Assembly: GCA_027886175.1 (NCBI GenBank)
Contig: JAJNNQ010000024.1
Coordinates: 8,664,001 to 8,728,000, forward strand
Direction: 5' to 3'
Length of the DNA stretch: 64,000 bases
From: Phylloscopus collybita
Taxonomy: Eukaryota > Chordata > Aves > Passeriformes > Phylloscopidae
Shown here piece after piece: positions 1 to 13,450 of the stretch (positions are counted from its first letter, which is position 1; each line of letters starts with the position of its first letter). Below the pieces are notes generated by a model that saw only the letters and a program-made list of their open reading frames with translations, ran no database searches and was not told where the DNA came from. Made by a program: the position numbers and the translations under genes.

Positions 1-3000
1 CCTCTGTCTTTTATGATAAAGTGTTCTGGGGGGCAGTGTGATTTTGGGTCAGAAGTACAAAGTCCACGTACAACCACAGCTTTTGCACTTTGTAAACCTG
101 AGAAAGTGGTTTCAGACACCTGTTCAGTCCTCCATGGGACTCTAGTAGTGTGCTCCATGCAATGACAGACAGCTTCAGGAGAGAACAGGACAGACAAAAG
201 ACTAATTATAACTTTGAAGACTGAAATTTGCTTCAGAAATGTTCAGCCACACAGCATAAATTATCATCTATATCTCTCTATAACTATATAGAGTTGTACA
301 GTTCTTCCAAGAGAGAGACAGCATGCAGTACAGTACAAAAGCAGTTTTTCATTTAGATGTATGCACTTAAAAGACCCAGAATGAAAAAGCGAGAGCCAAA
401 ATCTGAGTGGGAAGAAAATTGTTCCGGGAAGCCCCAGGGTTCAAAATATGACTGTGGAAGAGAGCCAGTGAAACCTCATTTCAAATATGTGCAGATACAG
501 GGAAGGGGTTGGCCAAGGTCTCACTGAAAAATAGAAGAAAGAGAAAGAAAAAAATCACAGAAAGAGCATTTTCAAATGCAGATTTGGGAGTTTCAGCACT
601 GCCTACATTTTGAAGAACAAAGGAGTCAGAAGGAGATTTACACAAAGGCCAGAATGTCCTTAGGGAAATCTCAGTGAAGGAAAACCATGGCACCTGGCCG
701 TGAAGCTTATTCTGCATATTAAATGAGGTCATGAAAAAGCAATTTTTTCAGTGATCAAAACCTCTCTGGAGAACTCAAGAAAAAGCATCAAAATCAGGGA
801 GCAGAGCTACTGTCCAGACTAACTATTATGTTAGTAAAAATATTTTACTGTTCCTCAGCAGAGGTAAAATGATCTGTGGGTGAATACTAAAGAAAAGTCC
901 TAGGACAACAGTTGACCAGTATCAGATTCCTCTTTGTAGAAATGAATAATGACATTAAAAAATGTCCAGCTAACTTCAGCCTTAAAGAGAGATGATCACA
1001 GCAGTGAAAAAACACCTAGTGTATTTTACTAGTGCTAGTGTTCACTGGCACAATAATTCAGAGTTTATAGAGTCTAGAAAACAAAATTTAAAAAAAAATC
1101 CAGCAACTCAGAATCTTCAATTCAGATGATGAGACAAAATGTATGTCCTGTGAATGGTACTTTTTGCAGATAGGTCAACTCTCTTAATTGGATATGAGTA
1201 TGTAAAGGTATATTATTTTTTTCACATATATATATGTGTGTAAGTGCATATATACATATATATGATATATAAGAAAAATTCCTTGAAAATCAAGTCAAAA
1301 ATCCTCCTGAAATGATTACAGAAAGACAAGTACCTGCTGCCTCAAGGAGACCTGTTACTTCTGAAGCTTTGAAGTGTAGCGTACATACATAACCAATGTT
1401 TCAGGACAGTGGAGGCACATCACATGTAAAAAGAAAAATCAAAGTATCTATGATAACAGTAGGAAACCAGAAGGTTTTTCTAAGAATGGAAGCATGGCCA
1501 TGCAGCAAAATTGAATTTTTTTATCACTGTGGAAGCTTTTAAAGAAGTTACTGTGACAAAGTCCTAGATTGTGTATTTAAAGCTTTCAAACTGAATTAAA
1601 ATTTGATAAATATTCAGCACACCCCTCAAAAAGATGAGGTAGTGACTGTTGTAGTCAACTGAGGGGTTATCATTCAGAAAGTCTGCTATCATCCTGTCTA
1701 TGCTCTTCTCAGTTTCTCTGCCAATTAAAGTGATTTGCAGCTGTGAGGAGGTTAGACATACCTGAGGATAACAGGGAATTTTTGGCATGCTAATCATAGA
1801 GTAGGAAGCTCTCTTTATCACCTTTCACCTTAGTTTAAATAAATAAATATATGAATAAATATTAATTTTTGATCTTATCTCCGTAAGGCTTTACCTGAAT
1901 AATGCAAAAAATAATGTGACTAATGAGACCACATCTCATTAGCTTTAAGTTCACCACTCAGGGCAAAACCCCAAAATAATTGTTGCAGCATAAAATACAG
2001 AAGATGTAAGAAAGGTATTCTTGCATCCTTCCCTCTTCCTCTGGAATTGTGTGTCATTTCCTTTTTATTTGTGAAGAAAATGAAATGGAGAGTCCACAGT
2101 GTCTTTCAGAGCACATTTCAGGAGTGAGTCAGGGGAATTCAGCTTTCTCAGGAATTTAACACAGCCCTTCTCTAGCAGGGTTCTGAACATGCTATTATAA
2201 CATGATTTCTATTGCTCTGTCAGATGAGAAAATTGAAAGACTCTTATGAAGCCAAGACCGGAAAGAAGAGAAGATAAAAAGGGAATGAAGCCATAAAGAC
2301 AAGTCAGAACAGGATCCTGACTACACAGAGTGATTTGGGGCAGATTTGGCTGCGTCCCTTTAAGAGCATCTTCCCGACAGAGGTCTCCTCCCAGCTGAGC
2401 AGAGTGGCCCTGCAGCTGGAGTCACTCCAGGGAACACATGAGATGCAGAGTAAAGCAAATATCCAAATCCCTCCAATATTAGCCAAATCTCACTGTTCTC
2501 AGGTTGTAAAAGTGATGTTTAGGATTTTCAAGCTATTCTAGGTACTCAAGATGAACCACTGACAATCTGAGCTTATCATGATTAAAAAGTGATGTTTAGG
2601 ATCACAACACCAGCCAGTCGTGGCACTATCCTGAGAAAAGAAGATTTCAATAGTACTGGGCATACTTAAATTCTGACTGACAGAGGAGGCAGCTATTCCT
2701 CTTACAAACAACCAGCATCCCACAGAGACAGCCACAGTGGAAAAGCTCTTTTTTGGAGAGTGTTTTATACTCTCAGACTGAGAAGAGAACACCAGCAGTT
2801 TTCAAATAAGCCTAGCACCATGCAGCATGTGAGCTCCTTATTAGATCTCCTACAGAAGAAACACCCTTTTGGATCCCCAAAGATGTTTTATTTATGAGTT
2901 GTTTGCGCTCATATGGATTAAGAGCTGGAAAAATTTAAGTGATAAAAACTACATAAGTGCCATTGGATGTTATTTTTAATTAGGAAAACATTACATCCAA

Positions 3001-4848
3001 AACACTGCAAAAATATTTTTGCTTACTTCTTGCAATTTTTTAGTAAGGTTTGGGGCTTTTTCAATGTCTCAGACCACAGTATGACAGGAAATCTAAAAAG
3101 CTTCCCTCTCTCCAAATTTTGTTTAATTGGAGGAATAGAAGCTGAGAAATTTGAATGTGTCATGATCAGCTCTGGACAAGGTACAATGTGGTTGTAACTA
3201 TTTGAATTATGTTTAGCTTGATGATGCTTTCTTTCTCCTAATTTTTTCTTTGGCAAAATAACAATCTAGTGCCCATTAACAGACACAACCTGTGAGCTCT
3301 CAGTACTGAGCAATCCCCACAAGGATGAGCGAATACCTGTCACTACCAAAGAAATCTAAAAAAAGATAAAGAAGATACCACGGAGATAGATATACAGCAT
3401 TTTAGCCCAGGAAAGTTAGTTTGTTACTGTATTCCTGAGAAATAAGATACATTTATGTCATTGAAATAAGATTTTTTTCATATAAAATAGCAGAATAAAG
3501 GATGAGAAGTTTGATGTTGTATTTACATTTTCCAGTTTGAAGATTAAATCAAGTAGGTTTTCATTACCTCCAAAATCATTTTATCAACATCCTCACTTGT
3601 ATTCCCCATAGATAAAAAAAAGAAGCAAGACTTCAATCCTTGTCTTCTGCTTTCACAAAAAAAGAGATCAGATGGCAAAGCTGAAACCTGTGTTTTACTA
3701 CATGTGAAAGATTCTTTGCTAATTCCACCTGACAATAACTGAATAAGTTATTAATCATGAAGTTTAGTTTTCTTGCTGAATGTACCACGACAGCTTATCT
3801 CAAAGTTCTAGTTTTCCACTATGTTATATCATAAATGTATTAAGTTCTTGGAGCCAATTTTCTATCTGGCTTATTTTGTTCTTTCTTCACAGCATAAGTG
3901 TAATTTTTTGAATGGTTTAATATAATTGCTTCCTAAATGTATAATATTAGGCTTCATTCATATTATTGAAGCTCCCAGAATCCTCTTAATTAATTGAATA
4001 AAAACAAGTAGAGATATTATTCCATAGTAAATACCCAAAACAAAAGTTTGCTAACAGTGGAGAAATCACACATTCATTCTTAATACAATAGTTCCATTAC
4101 TCCAAGGGACATCAGTTTAGACCTCTGACACACCATTTACACATTTTGACCATATGTGATTATCCAGTTAGTTCACTGTATACAAAAGATAACAAAAAGC
4201 ACTTACCATGTTTCCTACATACAAAGAGAGCATAATTTACAAAAACCAGATAATTCATAGTTTCAAAGTGCTACTAAAGCTGTGAGAGAATAAGTTAAAA
4301 GAGGCAGATTAAATAGACCCTGCAGCTGTTGGAGCAAGAATTCCTTTTTCTCACATGAATGCCTTTGTCACAGACTCTGGAGACATGTAGGTCTCCTGGC
4401 TCTCTGGGAGTTTTCCTAATTCATCCAACCTATTTAAAGCATAAGGAAATGTCCCACTCACTAAACAAGAGAATTTTTTTTTTCCGTAAAAATGTTTTAT
4501 AAAAAATAAAAAAGCATCAAAAGGAAAGATAAAGAAAGAGACTTTGCAATGTCTAATAGCCTGACCACTGAAGAGACTTTTATGAGAGCAATGGATTCAA
4601 GACTCGTCAAGTAAGGGAAGATATTGAATCAGGGTATTCCAGCTCCAAGATATTCCAGCAAATTACATAGACTTCTGAATTCCCTTCACCTGCATTTTCT
4701 GCCAAAGTTAAAAATAACATCAAAATACTTACTCTCAAAACCAAAAACCATCTTTGAATTTAAACTGTAGAAAAAACCTCACCATTTTGACATAGAGTTA
4801 AAATTAATTGGGTGCTAATTTCAACTCTTTTTCTCTTTTATACCGTGG
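1..4848. other. Noncoding AT-rich DNA, no gene seen
   Basis: No exon, RNA gene or recognisable transposon was found here. Open frames are short (under 90 codons), lack family motifs, and occur equally on both strands, as expected by chance in AT-rich DNA. The only structure I see is the alternating AT/TG tract near 1.22 kb. The stretch could be intergenic or intronic; the sequence does not say which. Confidence 0.6.
1222..1271. repeat. AT/TG alternating purine-pyrimidine repeat
   Basis: A run of alternating TA and TG dinucleotides. It contains a perfect 16-bp palindrome at 1223-1238 (CACATATA followed by TATATGTG). It is a degenerate microsatellite that could extrude as a cruciform. No function is implied. 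Confidence 0.75.
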
Positions 4849-5489
4849 ACATCTGTCTTTGTTTAGAAAGACAGGTATCTGCTAGGGAAAGCTGGACTTT
4901 CCCTTGGAATGGAGAATGCAAACCTCCCACCCCTTCCAAATTCTAATTTTGTAATTAAGGGCTTTCAGGCAAAGATTTGGGCATAGGAACAACAGTTCTT
5001 TACTAGGAATATTAACAAATGTAGTAGTAAAACAAACTAACAAACAAGCAAACAAACAACAATCGTAGAAACCCTGACAGAGTCAGACCTACAACCTGGT
5101 CAGGGTGTTGGAAGCAGTCCAAAAGTAAATCTTCCTGGAGTGGCAGATGTGGTTCTGTTGGAGTAGAGATGATCCTGTAGAAAAGGTTCCAGTGATGGTG
5201 AGAAGGGTCCAGTCTTCCTCCGGGAATCCGGTGGAACCAGATGCCTGGTGTTCCTACCTCTCAGTTCTGTCCAGGTAGGAATGGTTGGCTTCCCCCACTG
5301 GGTGGAGCATCTCACAATGAGGATGACAGAATGTGTTGTGCCCTTAAGTGAGCCTTAATGGCCCATTAGCAGAAGGCACCTGCCCCCCCCCTCCCAGAGT
5401 TACAAGAGCTAAAGAAAAAGATCTCCCCAGCTGCTTTTAACAAATGAAATAGAATGCACATTTTCGGTTCCATAACCCACGACAACATC
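4849..5489 (-). mobile_element. Solo LTR of an avian endogenous retrovirus with target-site duplication
   Basis: The element body is 4854-5484 (631 bp). On the minus strand it starts TGTCGTGGG and ends CAAAGACA, the canonical TG...CA ends of an LTR. It is flanked by a perfect 5-bp direct repeat, ACATC, at 4849-4853 and 5485-5489. A 5-bp duplication is typical of ERVL-type elements, while ERV1 usually gives 4 and ERVK 6. On the minus strand an AGTAAA at 4999-5004 could be the poly(A) signal, and the AAAC-rich patch at 5034-5060 is part of the LTR. The text resembles an LTR common in songbirds, from memory. No gag, pol or env sequence adjoins it, so it is a solo LTR left by recombination between two LTRs. 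No coding capacity remains. Confidence 0.85.
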
Positions 5490-8400
5490 TCTCCCTGTTA
5501 GATCCACAGATTGAAGTATAATATAATCCTACAGTGTCACCCCGTGATCCTCCATGAAGAATGAATATAACATAGTAAGAGAAATATTTTATGTGTAAAC
5601 TCAAGAATTATGTTCAACTAAAAAGAATGTTAATTCAAAATTAACTGTAAAATCTTCCTTTTAAAGTAATACTTGATTTATGTTTGTAGCTGTCCCACGT
5701 TGTCTTGCAATTCAGAGTGAAACGGCCACATTACACCTGTTCTAGAGCTGAATATTTAATTTCTTTAATGAACCAGCACATTATTATGGGGGTTTTCCTA
5801 ACATGGCAAGTTAGTATGTATGTAATTATGGGCATGAGGTTGCAGATGCATTTTTCTTAGCTTTAGTTGTAATTTTTATGTCAGGATAACTCACCTTGGC
5901 AGTCACGCCTACTGGAAGGAGGGCACTAACAGACATTATGATCACAGTTCAGTCTACGTTGTAAAAGTTACTTTTTCAAAGGTACTAGCTTCTGCTTTGG
6001 AGAGAAAAATGTTCTTGGTACAGCCCTACTGATGACATCTGGTGTCTTAATTAACAACTACAGTGAAAATTAACACTTCAAGCCTTAATAATGAGTATAT
6101 GAATATGGTTATTGTGTCCAGTCACCCTTATATAAAAACATAACTTGTATGTTTATTCTTCAGCCTTAGCTATTGCATTTATGTATTTCTTCCATAGTTA
6201 TCAATAAATGCACAAAGTCAGGACAGTCTGTGGTTTGTATCAAACCATGACATGAGTCTATGGCGAAAGAAAAATCAGCAGGTATGATATCAAGGAAGGA
6301 ATCAAGTACTTTACTGACTAACACCTGACATTCACATCTCCAGGAGCAGTGGTGGTGAGTCTATAACACCCTTTCAGACACAAAATGTGTTCTGCAGTTA
6401 TATTCTGTCATTTCACTTCAGCTTTCAGGATATTATCCTATCAGGTTTATCACTCTTCTTCAAACATGTTATCTGCAAGTCAGCCTGGCTTTTTCAACAG
6501 CCTGTCTAGGGCAGGAAACAGAATTATTTGTCAGTCCACTGTCACAGGGATGCAAATAAAAGGACATGCAAACTGTGTCTGTTCCTGCGTGAGAAAAGGT
6601 CTTTGAAGCAGACAGGCAGTGCAATGAATACTGCTAAAGAGTATAAATCAACAGGTGGTTGTACAGACTGCTTACCCTCCAGAGCTGAGTGACATTGTCC
6701 TCTTTATCAGCAAACATCAACCATGGACTTAACACAGCCCAGACCTGGCAGACAGTGTTTATCCGGTTATTTCTTCTCAATGACTGTGATTAACTCTTCT
6801 AATGCCCGAACAGGAACTGAAACTTTGCTGGATCTTGCTTACTTTTAGCTCAGAACTCCCTGCAATGCTTCTAATTTGTTTTCTCTTATTCCCCTTTTTT
6901 CATAATTTTTAGATAAACAATAATGTTAAGACCACCAAAGAAAGAATCTTTAAAAAAATCACATCATTAAGAACTATTCAGGTATTCATGAAGTACTGAA
7001 ACATGGATAATGACTTGAGCATGTCAGTAAAATGATCATCTGTCCCCAATTAATATTGATATATTGCAGTTGTGAAGGCTTTTAATGATCACATTACTAG
7101 GGAATTATTGCTGCTCATATAATTTGTCCTTATAATCATGTATTTATCATAGATACAAAAGACAAGTTCCCCAAGAGGACTATTAAAGCCCATATTCTTC
7201 TGATTCTTAATTGGTAGAGAAGACAGTCTTTACACTTATGTGGGAACAACTGTCTTTTTGTCAACACAAGTGTTTCTTTTTAATTACAGCCTATATATGC
7301 TACACACACCGTATGTTTTATGGGCATGGGATGTAACAGCATTTCTGAAAAATATCTGCATGGGGTGGAATAGATAACTAGTTAGGCAAGAATCAGCCTG
7401 AATAACTTTCTGAAGCTCTCCTTAGAGGGAAAACTGGCAAACTAAAAATATTAATAGCATTTTTCTCACCCTAATTTGGTGACCAGTTCTGTATGAGGCT
7501 ATTCAATCACGGGTTAGTTCTGTAGATCACAGCTGCAGTGACTGCTTCCCAAAATGGTGCCACAGGTATTTGAATGGTGTGTTCAATAGATTTCAAACCA
7601 GTGAATTTTATAGGCTTAAAGATTAAATGAAGACACCACTGCTAATCACTAAATCTCACTCTGCAAAATTAGTTCCCTTGTCTCGTATAATTGCCTGCCT
7701 GTCTTCATAAATAGATTGCAACAGTGTTGCAACTTCCATCTAGTTATATCTGTAAACTAATCATATACATGGCTACTTGGTATCGTTTTTATTATGATTA
7801 AAAATCCTGGAGTCCTGGTGTTATAGCTTGTTGGCCATGTAATTTAGAGAGTTATCCAAGGGATCCATTTCCCCTGCAATTACAAAATTGTCAGACTTGA
7901 GGCCCACTGAACATGAAACTCAGCCTGTGTGCTCCTGCACTCCGAGGGCAGGCCTAGCCATCAATCTCAGAGGGTATTTTATTTATAAGGACTACAGTGT
8001 CACACACAGCCATAAACCAAGAACTTTGAATTGTGCAGCCATTGTTGCAGCTGACCTTTTCTTTTGGTTGCCTGGTGTAAGAATATTTACTGGTTAAATT
8101 CTGCTCAGACAGTCCCAGTGACATCAATGGTTGTTCTAATTATTAAGTTAACATGAAGAGAATGCAGCTCTCGGATAAATTTTCTAACTCTGAAGCTCTC
8201 CTTGGACGCACACTCACTGTGGCAAACTGTGATTTTTCTTACAGGGGAGGCAGCAAATTCTTTCAGTGTGAACCTGCAAAGTGGATTAAGGCTGCTGTTT
8301 GCAGAGAGATACACACACATACCAGGGAGATGAAGAGAGAAACTTGGCAGGGCTCAGCAAGGGATGCTCCTGTTTGGCACGTCGCAGAGGGTTAGCAACA

Positions 8401-11400
8401 CAGCTCTGCAGCTTGCAAAGCCAGGAGAAGTCTCAGCCCTCACTGCTCTGCCTGGGATTATTGGCAGGTGCCTGTAGTCAGCAGTTGCCAGAAATTGGCC
8501 CCACGTGAACCAGCAGAGGCAAGAAGTCTCCAGTTCTGCTTTATTAGCTATGTATGACAAGCCAAATGATGGGCTTTGTGTCTGCCTCTCCCTACCCCTG
8601 ATATTGCTGTCCAGCCTGTGCTGGATAATGAGACTGTACGTACCTCGCTCCTCCAGGTCTCTCGTGAAACCACCAACTCTCCCTTAACTCTCATAAAGAT
8701 CATTTGGAAGATTGACTGGATCCTTTTTGCCTTGGGTTCTGTGCTTTTATTATAAGATGCACAACTTCCTTTTTTTTTTTTTTTTAATATAGCTCTTTAT
8801 TATAAAAAAAATACTTTTTTATTATTATGTTTCTCCTTGGGGATGTTTTTTGTGTTTTCCTCTAATTGTGTGTCTAGATTCCCTCAGGGAGCTTGAGTGG
8901 GCTCTCTAATACAACATGTGTCCAGCTTTACAAGCTAAGATTATAAGCTAAATCTGTTCCCTATTGCACTTCTACCTAGAATAAGTTACTTATACGCAAC
9001 TTTATACACACATACAGAATAATTGCCAACTATCAACTTTTCTCTCCCCCCAAAATTTTCAGGATTATTTTTTGAAGTTCTTTGGTTTTTTGTTTCTGTT
9101 TTTCTTTTTCTTTTTTTTTCATTAAGATGAAACATATATGTCCTGACAAAAATTGCAGCCATTCTTTGCAAAAGAAGCAAAATAGCCAATTGCCCAGCAA
9201 ACCCCAGTGAAATCACTTAAAGCTCAGCAGAAACCTAGCCCAATTATCATTCTAAGGCAAGTTATAATTCCAAGGTAAAATGCTTACACGATGTCTGAAG
9301 CTGGAGAATAGATTTAACCTTTGAAATGGAAGTATGAAAATATTCTTACATATTTTAAAATATATTTTGTTGAATGAAATCAGTGACTGGACTGATTTAT
9401 TTTCCTCTTCCTTTTTCCCCACTTTTTCTCAAAACCAATCAACCAACCAACCATGAATCAACCAAGACTAAACATTCCCCCATCACCAAAACCAGACCCA
9501 ATCTATACTGAAAACATATCCTTTGACTAAAAATTAAACTTTTAGTCCACAGAAAATTTCCAATAAAATCAATAAAACAAAGAAATAGAGTTATAAAATG
9601 GAGGAAAACCAACATGGCATCACATTACTCTGCATCAGGGTATGACAATCAGAGTGATTGTTCCACTAGAAGGATTCTAATTTTGAGGATCTGAAACCAA
9701 AAGCATCATTCCCAGACTTATCAAAAACATGTTCTTACCCTCTAGTCACAGCACAACCCAGGTCATCTGCTCTCAACCTTTCCTGCTGACACGATCATCC
9801 CACATAAATACTTAAACTCCCAGGTGAGGATCTCAGTTGCAGGGTTAAGGAGTCAAGCTAACCTATTTGCTCATGGGCTCAATTAACACTGGGGTTATTG
9901 TGTATTATGACCCATCTCCAGTAGGAAATGTTGCAGCTGTTTGAATTCTTAATACTCTGAAGTTTTTTTCTTATGACAGTTTTCTGAGGGGAAGAGATCT
10001 TGGCTCAGATCCTTGATCTGAATTAGGTTTTGCTTGTCTCCCTTTGCATGGGCTTTTTCAGAGATTTTGCTTCTGCTGCACAGTCTGGGATGAAGCTTTC
10101 CTGTTGCATTTTGTTGGAGCTGGAAAATGTGTTAAGCAAGAGCTGAGTTAGAGGGGAAGCTTGAGGATAACTTGAGTCAAAGGCTGGTACACTTTCTGTA
10201 CAGCAGGAATCCAATCTTTTCTCCCAGCAAGGCAAAATCAGAAAAGTAGCAGAGAAAAAGAAATAAGACCCTCTTCCACCCTACCAGATAGTATCTCATT
10301 CTCGTGGGAGCTGTAAATTCAGATGTCTTTAGGCAGTTGGTGCTCCAGCTGTAAATTTCACAAGATGTTTCTTTAATGTTTCAGGAGATGCAGGGCTCTG
10401 ACGGTCAACACTCACTTGGGAACCCGTCTCCTCTCTGTGCATCACTGCTGTATTCTGCACAGATTTCTTCCAAGAGGTAGAAGATGGGCTACATAGCCCA
10501 AATGTTGTAAAGACTTCCTGAATTCACCTCTGATGTAGCAAAGAAACCTTCATTCATCACAGAGAGAAGTGGAGGCAATGTAAAGATGAGTGTGAGGAGA
10601 CAATCCTCTCCTTGGTGTCCCTAAGACACCGTGGAAGGGGTGCCATGGGTGGAGAGGCTGTGTCAGCTTCAAGTCACCTCAGAAGAGTATTTCAAATCCA
10701 CTTAACTGAGCTGATGTTTTGGGCCAGAACCACCAGGAAGGAACAAGGAGGTATTCACTGTCAACAGTGCCTGTACTTGGGAGTTGTGACATTAATTGCA
10801 ATTTTCACATTCTTCTTCCTTTATGGAGGCCTGGAATAAATTGGGCTTATTAGCTACATTTAATGAAAACTGGGTTTCTTCCTTTTTTTATTATCTTTTT
10901 TTTTCTTTTATTCCCCCTGCCCTGCTCTTCTCTAGCCATATGTTGCATCTGTGTTCTCAGAGATCTATGAGAAGAATATAGTCATCTCTTGTTTTCCCTG
11001 TGGCACGGCAATGCAGGGATCTAAGTTCTACTGATCTCGGCACTAAAGACATCACTATGCTGCTCAAATCAGGTGGCTCACTAGCTGGATTTCACATCAG
11101 AGACAAATAAATGGAGAGAAAAAAACAGTAGTGAGAAATGTTTTCTCATCTGTGTGTCTGGAGACACAGCTTGACAGCACTTTAACAACTGCAGAGTTGA
11201 CTTGAGCTGCAAAATTTGAATTCATAGGCTCAGTTTTCCTACAATCCAGGATACACTGCATTGAAAGGTTTGGGTTTTTTTCCCTTAAAGGTATTTCCTT
11301 TTGTCTTAGAAACTTCTGCTCCCCTGAAGTGTCTGTAGTTACTAAGTAGCTTTTAACTGCATTAAAAAGGCAAATGAGTTAAATGATGTAAGGCATTCAT

Positions 11401-13229
11401 TTCTTTTTTTAATGAAGGAAATGAGAAAATATCTCCTACAGCTGTCCTGACAGGTTGCATGCCAGTTTCAGCTAGATGTGATTTAAGGCAGACAAGTTAT
11501 AAACCCTGAAAAATGGGGTTTGTAATGGAAACAACTGACCCTGAACTTCAATGTCATGTGCACAATGCTATAATAGCTGCTACTTGGCACTCACTTTCCA
11601 TCTCTCACTTCAGTCAACAGATAAAAAAAAATATATGCTGCTCATTTATTAGCTTTTAGGTTAAGCTGCCCATGCATGGGCATCCAATTTCTCCTCTTCC
11701 TCTGGCTGCTGCATAACCTGCCTCTGAGGCTCAGATCAGAAAGATGTCAAGCTTGACTTTGCTGCTTCTGAAGCCAAGGTGGCTGCATGCAAGCCTGTCA
11801 ATCTGCACATGAGGTCCTGTGGGCTTGGACAACTTCCATAGATTTGGTCAGAATTAGACAATTTTTTTCCCCAGACCTTATTCAACACTTCTTAGATAAG
11901 AAAGCACTGTGTAAAGAAGTATTGTGGTAACATTACTCAATATACCAGTGGAGTAAGCATCAGGATGCTTCAATGGGAAACAGCAGTCTTCCAGAAGGAT
12001 TTTCCTAGCTGGAATAACCTGGGCAAAAAGCCCTGTAACTATCTATTTGTCCTACTTTTCCAGCTTTTGAATAATGAGTGGCGGCCTAACCAGTAATAAA
12101 AGACAATTCTCTTTCTATCACATCAGGATATTGAAACAGATGTACAAAAATGTCTTATGACAAAACAAATTTTTCCTTTGATTTGGTAAAAAAAAAAAGT
12201 ATTTGGAAGTTTTGAGATTTTATCATCTGAAAATAATTTAAGGTAGTCTAAATTACAGCAAAGAAGACATTAATTGGTCCTGAGGAACACAGAAATTCAA
12301 CCAGACAACCAAGTAGGTGAGAATTATTTTGATTTGAAAGCTGGCTTTAAGATAATAGTTTTTCTGTCCAAGAAATAAAATCTTTGGGACAGAATGACAA
12401 AAAACCCCAAAACATCAAAAAAACCCACAAAAAGCTCCAAGAAAACAAACCCTTAAAATATTTTCATTTTCCATGGGACAAATGAGAGCTGGGCTAGAAA
12501 TGTTGGCTATGTGCCAAGTTGAGCCATGCCAAGCATGTGTAACACCAACACTTTCTTAGGATTTTACAGAATTTCAGCTTTTTCAGAAGCCAGCAGCTTT
12601 CAAACTTTTGAGGAAATCACATTCAGGTCACACCTGAAAAAAACTGGTCCAGTGTTACTGGCTTCATCTGATTCAGGCCATCATAGCATCAACAGGATCT
12701 TATGGGAGCATTTGATGATAATTTGAGGAGCCAAACCACAAATACTCTGATAAACCAACTATTTTGATCTTATATTTTTTGTTTAAAAAAGTTACTTGGC
12801 ACAGGAATCTACAAGAAGTGTTGGTACTAGAGATACCAAAGAGAAGCTTATATTAAGCCTGTCTCAGAACAGACAACAAAAATAAAGCTTTTACACTGGT
12901 TTTTTAAAGTTTAGAAGAGTGATCTGTAGTTCTGTGCACTTAGAGAATGTCTGTTTTTAATCAGAGAGGCCATGCTAGTTTCCAAATAATACCTCAGAGC
13001 AGTCCTTCTCATTAGGGAGATGACCTTTTCCCAACTGATATTATGAAACTCTGTTATCTCCATACATTTATATACAAATTCTGAAAATCTCCTCTGTAGT
13101 TAAAGTGTGATCTCCTCATGTCTGGAGTCCATATCTGACCCAAATGAAACTGAGTAAAGAAAAAAAGAAAAAAAAGCCTATTTCTCAGCATCAACAGCTA
13201 ATTTAAACATTTATCTCTAGTGCACCTTT
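5490..13229. other. Noncoding DNA, no gene seen
   Basis: Unique-looking, mostly AT-rich DNA. A poly-T run lies at 8770-8785 and a CCAA-rich patch at about 9432-9466. The part at 8.15-8.70 kb is richer in GC and has several overlapping short open frames on both strands, but none resembles a known protein. The part near 7.0-7.2 kb is rich in TAAT/ATTA motifs. I cannot support any gene. Confidence 0.55.
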
Positions 13230-13450
13230 GAAAAATTAAATGCTCTTTCCTGTGAAGCAGAGGAATTAATAGCAGTTATGTTTAAATGCTGCTTATGTTG
13301 TCTAGCAGGCAGTCTTTACTAATGTCAAGTTAATGAGAATGCCAATCAAGGAGGAATACTGCATGTTAAGACATGCAAATGAGACATTAGCATACTGAGA
13401 TTGCTGTCATCTTTGCGTGTCCTGCGATGCTGTGCCAATCTGGGAGAACT
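13230..13450. promoter_or_regulatory. Candidate conserved noncoding element with POU octamer
   Basis: The block contains a perfect octamer ATGCAAAT at 13373-13380, the classical POU (OCT) binding site. It overlaps an inverted repeat, GCATGT (13361-13366) and ACATGC (13371-13376), separated by TAAG. Nearby are several TTAAT/ATTA homeodomain-type cores and a few CpGs near 13,410-13,430. The motifs are seen directly. That the block is an enhancer is inference from motif density only; the same motifs occur by chance in AT-rich DNA. Confidence 0.28.
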
